DNA from: Brevundimonas sp. UBA6550 | GTDB lineage: Bacteria > Pseudomonadota > Alphaproteobacteria > Caulobacterales > Caulobacteraceae | Length of the DNA stretch: 64,000 nucleotides | Reading direction: 5' to 3' | Assembly: GCF_002434505.1 (NCBI RefSeq) | Contig: NZ_DJKE01000012.1 | Span: 1 to 64,000, forward strand | The notes under the pieces: generated by a model | Told to the model about the DNA's origin: nothing | Databases searched by the model: none | Seen by the model: only the letters and a program-made list of their open reading frames with translations | Translations under genes and position numbers: made by a program | Shown: positions 33,617 through 39,970 of the stretch, one piece after another | Position numbering within the stretch: position 1 is the stretch's first letter | Layout of the letters: the number at the start of each line of letters is the position of its first letter

Positions 33617-34453
33617 TTACTGCGACGCCGGCTTTTTCGAGAAGTAGGTCTCGACTTCGGCAGGAAAACGGCGGGTTTTCACATCGGCGGCGAATGCGGC
33701 GGCGGCGCGGTCGATCTCGGTGCGCAGATCGGCGTATTTGCGCACGAACCGGGGGGTCCAGTCGAACATCCCCAGCATGTCGTTGATCACCAGCACCTGA
33801 CCGTCGCAGGCGGCCGAGGCGCCGATGCCGATGGTGGGGACGTCGATCGTCTCGGTGATCTCGCGCGCCAGCGATTCCGCCACCCCTTCGATCACGATGC
33901 AGAAGGCCCCGGCCTCGGCGGTCGCCCTGGCTTCGGCCAGCACCCGCTCGCGCTCGCCGTCGGTCTTGCCCTTGGCCTTGAACCCGCCCTCGGCCAGGAT
34001 CGCCTGGGGTCGCAGGCCGACGTGGCCCATGACCGGAATGCCGCGCTGGACCAGAAAGGCGACGATCTCGGCCAGTTCGATGCTGGTCTCCAGCTTCACC
34101 GCCTGGGCGCCCGTTTCCTTCATCACCCGCACGCAGTTTGCGTAGGCGACCTCCTTGCCGCCCTCGTAGGAGCCGAACGGCATGTCCACCACCACCAGGG
34201 CGCGCCGGGCGCCGCGCATGACCGCCTGCCCGTGCAGAATCATCATCTCAAGCGTCACGCCCACCGTATTGGGCAGGCCATGGACCGCCATCCCCAGGCT
34301 GTCGCCGACCAGCAGCACGTCGCAATGCGGGTCCAGCATCGCCGCCATCGGCGCGTCATAGGCGGTCAGGCAGACGATCGGCTTGCCGCCCTTTCGCCCC
34401 GCGATATCGGGCACGGAAATCCGCTTCACGGTCTCCTGGGTCTGGATGGACAT
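33617..34453 (-). CDS. panB: 3-methyl-2-oxobutanoate hydroxymethyltransferase
   Basis: 278-residue TIM-barrel enzyme forming ketopantoate for pantothenate/CoA synthesis. Signatures: KRISVPDIAGRKGGKPIVCLTAYDAPMA near the N-terminus, LLVGDSLGMAVHGLPNTVGVTLEMM with the metal-binding Asp, VKLETS, GHVGLRPQ and the catalytic Glu in IVIEGV. GGAGG precedes the ATG. It appears monocistronic here; panC is not nearby. Confidence 0.96.
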   Translation of the reverse strand: MSIQTQETVKRISVPDIAGRKGGKPIVCLTAYDAPMAAMLDPHCDVLLVGDSLGMAVHGLPNTVGVTLEMMILHGQAVMRGARRALVVVDMPFGSYEGGKEVAYANCVRVMKETGAQAVKLETSIELAEIVAFLVQRGIPVMGHVGLRPQAILAEGGFKAKGKTDGERERVLAEARATAEAGAFCIVIEGVAESLAREITETIDVPTIGIGASAACDGQVLVINDMLGMFDWTPRFVRKYADLRTEIDRAAAAFAADVKTRRFPAEVETYFSKKPASQ

Positions 34454-34512
34454 GCGGCGGGCCTCCTGTCTGAACAGGGTTCAGATAGGCCGCCGGGCCG
34501 CCGAAGTCACCT

Positions 34513-34914
34513 TCAGACGTCCTGCGACAGCCGCGCGGCCCCCGCGGCCAGCACCGCGACCATGGCGCCGGCCACGATCCAGAAGGCCAGCATCCCCGAA
34601 CTGCCGCTCAGGTCCAGACCGCCCACCCCCAGGGCGTCCAGGCCGTTCTGCGCCGCGCCCTGGGCGCTCGCCGCCGCCGCGCGCATCCCTTGCGACAGGG
34701 TGGCGTCGCCCTCGGCGCTGAAGTTGAAGTTCACGCCCTCGCGCACCGCCAGCACCCCGCCGACCAGCCCCGCCGCCGTCAGCGTCAGGGTGCGCCAGCG
34801 CGACCGCTTCTCCAGCCGCGCCTGCAGGGTGGCCAGGAACAGGGCCTCGTCGGCCAGGCGGGGGCTCTGCGCGAACATCCGCTCGATCGCCGGATCGAAT
34901 TCGTCAGCCGACAT
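34513..34914 (-). CDS. Putative membrane partner (anti-sigma candidate) of the ECF sigma factor
   Basis: 133 residues from ATG 34914, overlapping the sigma factor stop by 11 bases. A soluble acidic N-terminus (MSADEFDPAIERMFAQSPRLADEALFL) is followed by one membrane helix near residues 45-62, an Ala/Gly-rich linker and a second helix at the C-terminus (GMLAFWIVAGAMVAVLAAG). No ZAS zinc motif (HxxxCxxC) is present, so it is not a classic anti-sigma; the role is inferred from the coupling. Confidence 0.65.
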   Translation of the reverse strand: MSADEFDPAIERMFAQSPRLADEALFLATLQARLEKRSRWRTLTLTAAGLVGGVLAVREGVNFNFSAEGDATLSQGMRAAAASAQGAAQNGLDALGVGGLDLSGSSGMLAFWIVAGAMVAVLAAGAARLSQDV

Positions 34915-35458
34915 GCACCGACCTCCCGTCGCCTTGCGCCGGCGAAAGCCGCGCGCGGAGTTTATCCAGACCACGTTTGACATGGGATTTCACCGTTCCG
35001 AGCGGCAAATTCATGGCTGCCGCGATTTCGGGGTGGGACATCCCCGCGCCGTGGCACAGGGACACGCACACCCGTTCGGTTTCGTTCAGCGCCTTCAACG
35101 CCTCGTCCAGGTCCATCAGCCCGCCGCGATCCACCGCGATCTCGGCCTGATCGGCCTCCACCTCGGCGACGTAGCGCGCCTCCTTGGCCACCCGCTTCAG
35201 ATAAAGCCGCGCGGCGATCTTCTTGATCCAGCCCGCGAACGTCCCCTGCCCCCGAAACTCCGAACACCGCTGGAAGCCTTGGAGAAAGGCGTCCTGCGCC
35301 ACGTCGTCGGCCAGGGACGGCGCCGCGCCCATGCGGCGCAGCAGCCCGCGCACCGCCGAGCCATGCCGCCGGACCAGTTCGCCATACTCCCGCCGTCCTC
35401 CGGCGGCCGCCTGGGCCGCCAGTTCGACGTCGTGGAAATCGCGCAAGGATTTGCTCAT
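34904..35458 (-). CDS. ECF-type RNA polymerase sigma factor
   Basis: 184 residues with sigma region 2 (YGELVRRHGSAVRGLLRRM, DDVAQDAFLQGF, FAGWIKKIAARL) and region 4 (LDEALKALNETERVCVSLCHGAGMSHPEIAAAMNLPLGTVKSHVKRGLDKLRARL). It lacks other conserved regions, as ECF factors do. It precedes its membrane partner with an 11-base overlap and follows a DUF6249-like gene by 25 bases, so a three-gene unit is likely. Confidence 0.9.
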   Translation of the reverse strand: MSKSLRDFHDVELAAQAAAGGRREYGELVRRHGSAVRGLLRRMGAAPSLADDVAQDAFLQGFQRCSEFRGQGTFAGWIKKIAARLYLKRVAKEARYVAEVEADQAEIAVDRGGLMDLDEALKALNETERVCVSLCHGAGMSHPEIAAAMNLPLGTVKSHVKRGLDKLRARLSPAQGDGRSVHVG

Positions 35459-35483
35459 GACGCTCCCCCCTCTCAGGCGAAGG

Positions 35484-35873
35484 TCACGCCTTGTTCGGGT
35501 TGAAGAAGCCCAGGACGATGAAGGCGATGCCGATGGCGATGGGAATGCAGGCGACGCCCAGCAGCGGGTTGGCGATCCCCCCGTTCCACTGGTTGCCGCT
35601 CAAATCGCTGAGCAAACCAAAGCCGCCGATACCCAGGCCGGTCGCCACGCTCAAAACGCCCTTGCGGATGTCCTTGGTGCGCGACGGCAGGCTCTTTTCG
35701 ACATCCTTGGTCATGGCGTCGATCAGTTCGGGCGGCAGGGTCTGCCCATTGTCGACCGCATGGCGCACGGTCAGCTGCATCTCGCGCCGGTCGCGACTTT
35801 TCAGAAACGACGGCCCCATGATCACGGCGACGATGGAGGCGAAGACGATGAAAACGATGACGACGGGGGTCAT
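35484..35873 (-). CDS. DUF6249-like membrane protein
   Basis: 129 residues from ATG 35873. One helix opens the protein (MTPVVIVFIVFASIVAVIM), a soluble charged region follows (RDRREMQLTVRHAVDNGQTLPPELIDAMTKD), and a two-helix hairpin closes it (LSVATGLGIGGFGLLS and PLLGVACIPIAIGIAFIVLGFF). The architecture and the QTLPPEL motif match DUF6249 proteins, often found next to ECF sigma genes. First gene of the sigma unit; function unknown. Confidence 0.7.
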   Translation of the reverse strand: MTPVVIVFIVFASIVAVIMGPSFLKSRDRREMQLTVRHAVDNGQTLPPELIDAMTKDVEKSLPSRTKDIRKGVLSVATGLGIGGFGLLSDLSGNQWNGGIANPLLGVACIPIAIGIAFIVLGFFNPNKA

Positions 35874-36047
35874 GGCGCGGTCCTTCCTGGTCGATTGCGG
35901 CAGCCTGGTGCGGCGGCCTTCTGACGACAAGAGGCTGCGGGATGCCCGCACGGATGCGCCCCCTCACGTGAAATCTTCGTAAGGTCGCCGTTCCCGCCGC
36001 CGTCGGTTCGGTCTAGGGTCCACCCATCAACCGCAGGAGCGCACGCC

Positions 36048-36287
36048 ATGGCCCACGTCACCTATCGCATCGTCGAACACGACGGCGGCTGGGCCTATCA
36101 GTCGGGCGGAACCTATTCCGAAACCTTCGCCAGCCACGACGCGGCCAAGGCCGCCGCCGTCCGCGCGGCCCGCGAACAGAAGGTTCCGGACCGGACCGCC
36201 GCCATCGAATACGAGACGGCGAACGGCGAATGGGTCACCGAAAGCGCCGACGGCCACGACCGCCCCAGCACGGACGTCGAGGGCTGA
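36048..36287 (+). CDS. DUF2188 family protein
   Basis: 79 residues: VTYRIVEHDGGWAYQSGGTYSETFASHDAAKAAAVRAAREQK matches the small DUF2188 domain (beta strands holding the backbone of the query sequence and a helix). No signal. Function unknown. AGGAG precedes the ATG. Seven bases before the EEP gene, so likely cotranscribed. Confidence 0.72.
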   Translation: MAHVTYRIVEHDGGWAYQSGGTYSETFASHDAAKAAAVRAAREQKVPDRTAAIEYETANGEWVTESADGHDRPSTDVEG

Positions 36288-36294
36288 TCGCCGC

Positions 36295-37131
36295 GTGATC
36301 GCGCGCCGCACCCTGCTGGCGGCCGGGGCGCTCGCGCCGCTGGCGGCCTGCGCCACCGCCCCGTCGGCCCGCCCCGGCGCCGAGTTGAAGCTCGCCACCT
36401 TCAACATCTGGCACAATCAGGGCGACTGGACCGCGCGCCGTCCGCTGTTGGTCGCGGCCCTGAAGGCGCAGGACGCCGACGTCATCGCCCTTCAGGAGGT
36501 ATTGCAGGACGCTGCGGTCGGGCTTGAGAATCAGGCCGAAATGCTGGCGCGCGAACTGGTCGGCTATCGCGTCGCCTTCGTCTCGACCGACGCGGAGGGC
36601 GCGCCCCGCCGCTACGGCAACGCCCTTCTGACCCGCCTGCCCGTCCTGGCCGAGGCCTCCACGCGGCTGGAGCCGCTGGACGACTATCGCACCGCCCTGC
36701 GTCTGCGCGTCTCGGTCCAGGGTCGCCCCGTCGACGTCGTCGTCACCCATCTGGCCTGGCAGGAGGACGCCGGCCCGGTGCGCGCCCGCCAGATCGCGTC
36801 GCTGCTGGACTGGCTGCCGGACGACGGCGCGCCCCTGGTCGTCATGGGCGACTTCAACGCGACCCAGGACGATTCCGGCCTGTCCGTCCTGACCGGCCCG
36901 CGCTTCTTCAGCGCCCTGCCGCGCGGATCGGTCGCCACCACCCTGAACCCGGCCAAGGGCCACCCCAGCCGCGTCATCGACCACATCTTCGCCGAGCGGT
37001 CGGGCTTCACGCCCGTCCAGGCCCATCTGTTCGGCGACACCGCAACGAACGGCGAATATCCGTCCGACCATTTCGGCGTGGCGGCGACCCTTCGCCTTAT
37101 CGGAGCGCCGCCGCGTAAAGCTCGGGCTTGA
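36295..37131 (+). CDS. Endonuclease/exonuclease/phosphatase family lipoprotein
   Basis: 278 residues from GTG 36295. An apparent lipoprotein signal (MIARRTLLAAGALAPLAAC) starts the protein, followed by the EEP fold: LATFNIWH, VIALQEVLQ (metal Glu), THLAWQ, VVMGDFNATQ, RVIDHIF and YPSDHFGVAATL, giving the full catalytic set of Asn, Glu, Asp, His. Likely a phosphodiesterase or nuclease acting outside the cytoplasm. The 3' end overlaps the convergent ArsC-like gene by 35 bases. Confidence 0.87.
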   Translation: MIARRTLLAAGALAPLAACATAPSARPGAELKLATFNIWHNQGDWTARRPLLVAALKAQDADVIALQEVLQDAAVGLENQAEMLARELVGYRVAFVSTDAEGAPRRYGNALLTRLPVLAEASTRLEPLDDYRTALRLRVSVQGRPVDVVVTHLAWQEDAGPVRARQIASLLDWLPDDGAPLVVMGDFNATQDDSGLSVLTGPRFFSALPRGSVATTLNPAKGHPSRVIDHIFAERSGFTPVQAHLFGDTATNGEYPSDHFGVAATLRLIGAPPRKARA

Positions 37132-37444
37132 AGCCGACCAGACGACGGTCGCCGATATCCAGCACCGGCCGTTTGATCATCGACGGCTGCGCCACCATCA
37201 GGGCGATGGCCTTGTCCTTGTCGATGTCCGCCTTATCGGCGTCGGGCAGCTTCTTGAACGTGGTCCCAGCCCGGTTCAGCACCGTCTCCCACCCATGCTC
37301 GTCGATCCACTGACCCAGCCGGCCCGCATCCGCCCCGGCCTTCTTGTAGTCGTGAAACACATAGTCGCACCCGTTCTGCTCCAACCAGACCCGCGCCTTC
37401 TTGATCGTGTCGCAGTTGGGGATGCCGTATAGGGTGTAGGTCAT
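37097..37444 (-). CDS. ArsC-family (YffB-like) reductase
   Basis: 115 residues with thioredoxin fold: MTYTLYGIPNCDTIKKARVWLEQNG carries the single catalytic Cys (NCDT), then FHDYKKAGAD, AGTTFKKL and PSMIKRPVLDIGDRRLVGFKPE. This is the ArsC/Spx/YffB superfamily. The lack of the neighbouring ars genes and the YffB-like NCDTIKKA start suggest a glutathione- or thiol-dependent reductase rather than arsenate reductase. Confidence 0.87.
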   Translation of the reverse strand: MTYTLYGIPNCDTIKKARVWLEQNGCDYVFHDYKKAGADAGRLGQWIDEHGWETVLNRAGTTFKKLPDADKADIDKDKAIALMVAQPSMIKRPVLDIGDRRLVGFKPELYAAALR

Positions 37445-37528
37445 TGTTCCTCAGCGGATGTCGGGTTTGAGTTGGGGAGCCTGTAGCGCAAATCGACCCG
37501 TACCGGACCTCGCCTATCGCGAGCCTCG

Positions 37529-37846
37529 CTACTCGTAGGCTTTACCCTTTTGAAGAAGGGCAAGGCGAGGCAGCGCCTCTGCCTTGGAGGCGAACATCTT
37601 GAAGAAGGGGTAGGTAGGGCTTGTCTCGGCATTGAAGGTCAAATGCACGAGCGCGACCCTGCCGTCCGACAAGGTGAAGGCAACGTCCTTGTTCGGCCAT
37701 GCGATCCGCCACGGAATCAAGTCTAACCCGTAAAGTGGATGTTCCGGACAAAGCTCGCGCTTTAGTTCTGCATGAAGGGTCGTGACCTCGTCACCCTCGA
37801 GCTCTCGCCACTCCCCGTGCCTGTGCATGGACCAATGCATAGCCAA
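37529..37846 (-). CDS. Orphan hypothetical protein
   Basis: 105 residues, soluble, with WRIAWPNKDVAFTLSDGRVALVHLTFNAETSPTYPFFKMF as a coherent beta-alpha segment. No family recognised. ATG 37846 is not strongly supported; ATG 37828 (MHRHGEW) is an alternative. First of three orphans in a sparse interval. Confidence 0.55.
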   Translation of the reverse strand: MAMHWSMHRHGEWRELEGDEVTTLHAELKRELCPEHPLYGLDLIPWRIAWPNKDVAFTLSDGRVALVHLTFNAETSPTYPFFKMFASKAEALPRLALLQKGKAYE

Positions 37847-37852
37847 GGGAAT

Positions 37853-37874
37853 GGCTGGAAACCACCCCTAGCGG
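37853..37874. repeat. ACCACCC-TAGC intergenic motif, degenerate copy 1
   Basis: GGAAACCACCCCTAGCGG resembles the better copies at 38370-38393 and 38840-38863 in its ACCACCCCTAGC core, and the following sequence (GAGACCGCTTGTGGGCC) recurs after the second copy. It lies just upstream of an orphan gene start. Confidence 0.45.
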
Positions 37875-37951
37875 CAGTTCGGCGAGACCGCTTGTGGGCC
37901 ATAGGGCAGATGTCCGTCTTTCGCGCGGGTGTCGATGTCGTGGTCCGACCC

Positions 37952-38347
37952 TTAGCGGACCTTCAGCTTACGGCCCGGCCTGCCGAGATATTCGTCAATC
38001 GACCGGCGGCCCGATTGGTCTTCGACGGTGACGGTGAAATGCCCCCCGTATCTGCTGTCGGTGGCGAAGCGAGCAGTTAGGACGGTGAAGGCTGACGCGC
38101 TTGTGCCATGACTGGCGCAAAGTCGATCAAGAGCATCCCGATACAGCGTGATGACCTTGGTAAGGGTCTGAGACGTCAAGCTGCCCGAGCTCGTCCCGGT
38201 TAGGAAGTCCACCTCGATGTACCCGGCTGGCGAACTCGCTGCCTCTGCGAAGATGTCTACCTCGTAGTAGCCGACGAGCAGGCATATCCCGCTCGCTAGG
38301 GAGTCAGCGATGTTGTGTCCGATGGATTTGAGTTCGCCGAACTTCAT
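37952..38347 (-). CDS. Orphan hypothetical protein
   Basis: 131 residues: MKFGELKSIGHNIADSLASGICLLVGYYEVDIFAEAA, a middle segment YIEVDFLTGTSSGSL, then a helical and beta region ending RRSIDEYLGRPGRKLKVR. Codon pattern and the lack of internal stops look coding. No family recognised; cytoplasmic. Its stop overlaps the sequence GACCCTTAGCGGACC, a degenerate form of the local repeat. Confidence 0.55.
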   Translation of the reverse strand: MKFGELKSIGHNIADSLASGICLLVGYYEVDIFAEAASSPAGYIEVDFLTGTSSGSLTSQTLTKVITLYRDALDRLCASHGTSASAFTVLTARFATDSRYGGHFTVTVEDQSGRRSIDEYLGRPGRKLKVR

Positions 38348-38369
38348 CCAACCACTCTATCGAACCAAT

Positions 38370-38393
38370 GTCCGCTTACCACCCCTAGCTGAC
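38370..38393. repeat. ACCACCC-TAGC intergenic motif, copy 2
   Basis: A 24-base unit with GTCCGCT at one end, ACCACCCCTAGC in the middle and AGCTGAC at the other end (near-inverted ends). It is identical to the copy at 38840-38863 at 22 of 24 positions. Located between two divergent orphan genes. Confidence 0.6.
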
Positions 38394-38521
38394 GCAGACC
38401 GAGACCGCTTTCCCGCCTGTGGGCCGACGTCCTCTTTCGCCGACAAAGCCCAGGGCGAAAATCGACCCGTTGCAGAACGTCGCGCGCATGGGCAAGGTTT
38501 GCGACGTCTGGGGAGCCGAAC

Positions 38522-38839
38522 GTGCGCACACTCTTTCTGTATGGCGTCCGCGACGCCCGACGTGCATCTGTCTATCTTGATCAACACCTCAATCCGAATG
38601 GCGAAGGAGAGTGGACACTTGGTGACAGCACCCGGCCCTTCGCGTGGCTGCGTGTCGATCCGCAGCCGGAACTATACGACGGCGACGCGCGCAATGCGCT
38701 CATCGAACCTGGACCCTGTATCGTCGCTGACCGCAGCGGCGCGCTGGCTGACCGTGAACCTGATCTGGTTGCATTTCTGAAGCAGGCGCAGTCAGTTCTC
38801 GGGGGAACCGTTCGCGACGATAACGACGCACTTATGTAG
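38522..38839 (+). CDS. Orphan hypothetical protein
   Basis: 105 residues from GTG 38522, preceded by GGGGAG at ideal spacing. MRTLFLYGVRDARRASVYLDQHLNPNGEGEWTLGDSTRPFAWLRVDP then an acidic region ending VAFLKQAQSVLGGTVRDDNDALM. Codon pattern looks coding; no family recognised. Divergent from the 37952-38347 gene. Confidence 0.55.
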   Translation: MRTLFLYGVRDARRASVYLDQHLNPNGEGEWTLGDSTRPFAWLRVDPQPELYDGDARNALIEPGPCIVADRSGALADREPDLVAFLKQAQSVLGGTVRDDNDALM

Positions 38840-38863
38840 GTCCGCTAACCACCCATAGCTGAC
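38840..38863. repeat. ACCACCC-TAGC intergenic motif, copy 3
   Basis: Starts one base after the stop codon of the 38522-38839 gene. GTCCGCTAACCACCCATAGC followed by TGAC, nearly the same as copy 2. It may act as a transcript-end hairpin (GTCCGCT/AGCTGAC pair weakly). Confidence 0.6.
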
Positions 38864-39186
38864 GATGGCGACTTCCGCTTTCTGGCCTCACCGCCACGAT
38901 GGGTTTCGGTAGAAACTCGGCGCGTCCGCCGTCCGCGCGTCAAGCCGGCCATCCTACCGTCTCGAACAATCTCCAGCATTTCCAGCGGCCTCACCGCCAG
39001 CAGCGTCAATCGACCATACAGGCCGAGACGTGCGGTATGATGTCGCCCGGTCTTTGACATCCAGGCGAGTCGAAATTGCACCGTCTTGCACTTTGCACTG
39101 TTTTTCCGGGTGCAGTGCAATTTCGCCGGGGGCCGATTTCAGACGAAGTGCACACAGTGCACTCTGTGTTTATCCGCCGCCCGTCT
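38864..39186. other. Gene-free interval with clustered TGCAC palindromes
   Basis: No convincing gene. 39071-39081 (CGAAATTGCAC) is the exact reverse complement of 39115-39125; inside, TTGCACTG (39093-39100) pairs with CAGTGCAA (39113-39120); three TTGCAC copies start at 39076, 39086 and 39093; and GTGCAC occurs twice (39148 and 39157). Both flanking genes point into this interval. Confidence 0.75.
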
Positions 39187-39906
39187 TCAGAACAGCAACC
39201 CGGCCAGAACGCCGATCGCCGCCAACATCAGGCTTCCGACCATCATCGTCGCGCTGACGGCCAGTTGCAGCACCAGTCCCTTGCCGATCCCGGCCGCGAT
39301 CCCGCGATACCAACGCCCCCGGCCCATCCGCACGAAGACCACGACGCCGAGAATGAACAGGGCCACGCTGCCCATCATGGCCACAGGCCCCGTGCCGTAT
39401 ATGAACCAGAACAACGGCAGCATCGGCACGGTCCAGGCGTTCAGATAGGCGAAGGCGGCGCGAAAGCCGCAACGCCATCCCAGGTCCTCGGCGTCCCACC
39501 AGCGCACGAACGGCAGGACGACCAGCGCATAGAGGGGCGCCATCAACGGAACGGTCAGAAACGACATCCAGCCGTCGGCGTCGGACATGAAGGCGTCGCG
39601 CGACTTGCCGGACTGGGCGACCAGCGACGCCATCAGATCGGCGGGCATCTGCTCCAGCGCTCCGCCCATGCCGCCGCGCAGGAACACCACCAGCATCAGG
39701 ATGGCGTTCAGCGCCAGATACAGTTTCAGCGGCTTGGCGTAAACCCCGCCGCCGGTCGGCCCCTCGATCATCCAGGCCTGCAGCACCAGGCGCGGGCGGA
39801 TCAGCAGGTCCCGCGCCGTGCGCACTTCGACCCCGCCAAAGCCCAGGGCGTCTTCGGACAGGTCCTTGAACGCCTGTTTGCGCGTCGTTTCGCCTTCGGT
39901 CGTCAT
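39187..39906 (-). CDS. DUF3667 family membrane protein
   Basis: 239 residues from ATG 39906 (MTTEGETTRKQAF). A soluble start (EVRTARDLLIRPRLVLQAWMIEG) precedes four or five membrane segments (LKLYLALNAILMLVVFLR, FLTVPLMAPLYALVVLPF, VALFILGVVVFVRM, LQLAVSATMMVGSLMLAAIGVLAGLLF), as in DUF3667/DUF3307-like proteins. Function unknown. Downstream of the TonB receptor but separated by only 64 bases. Confidence 0.65.
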   Translation of the reverse strand: MTTEGETTRKQAFKDLSEDALGFGGVEVRTARDLLIRPRLVLQAWMIEGPTGGGVYAKPLKLYLALNAILMLVVFLRGGMGGALEQMPADLMASLVAQSGKSRDAFMSDADGWMSFLTVPLMAPLYALVVLPFVRWWDAEDLGWRCGFRAAFAYLNAWTVPMLPLFWFIYGTGPVAMMGSVALFILGVVVFVRMGRGRWYRGIAAGIGKGLVLQLAVSATMMVGSLMLAAIGVLAGLLF

Positions 39907-39970
39907 GGATCGCCCCCGTCTAAGGGGGATGCATACACCGCCCGATTGAACGCGCAAACGCGCGATGGCC

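Noticed and set aside
37853..38863. Possible CRISPR array from the ACCACCC-TAGC motif copies
   Set aside because: Only three irregularly spaced, imperfect copies about 470-515 bases apart; no regular spacers and no cas genes.
38845..39120. 91-codon minus-strand frame in the orphan island
   Set aside because: Arg-rich product with no ribosome site, running through the palindromes and a repeat copy; coding is not supported.
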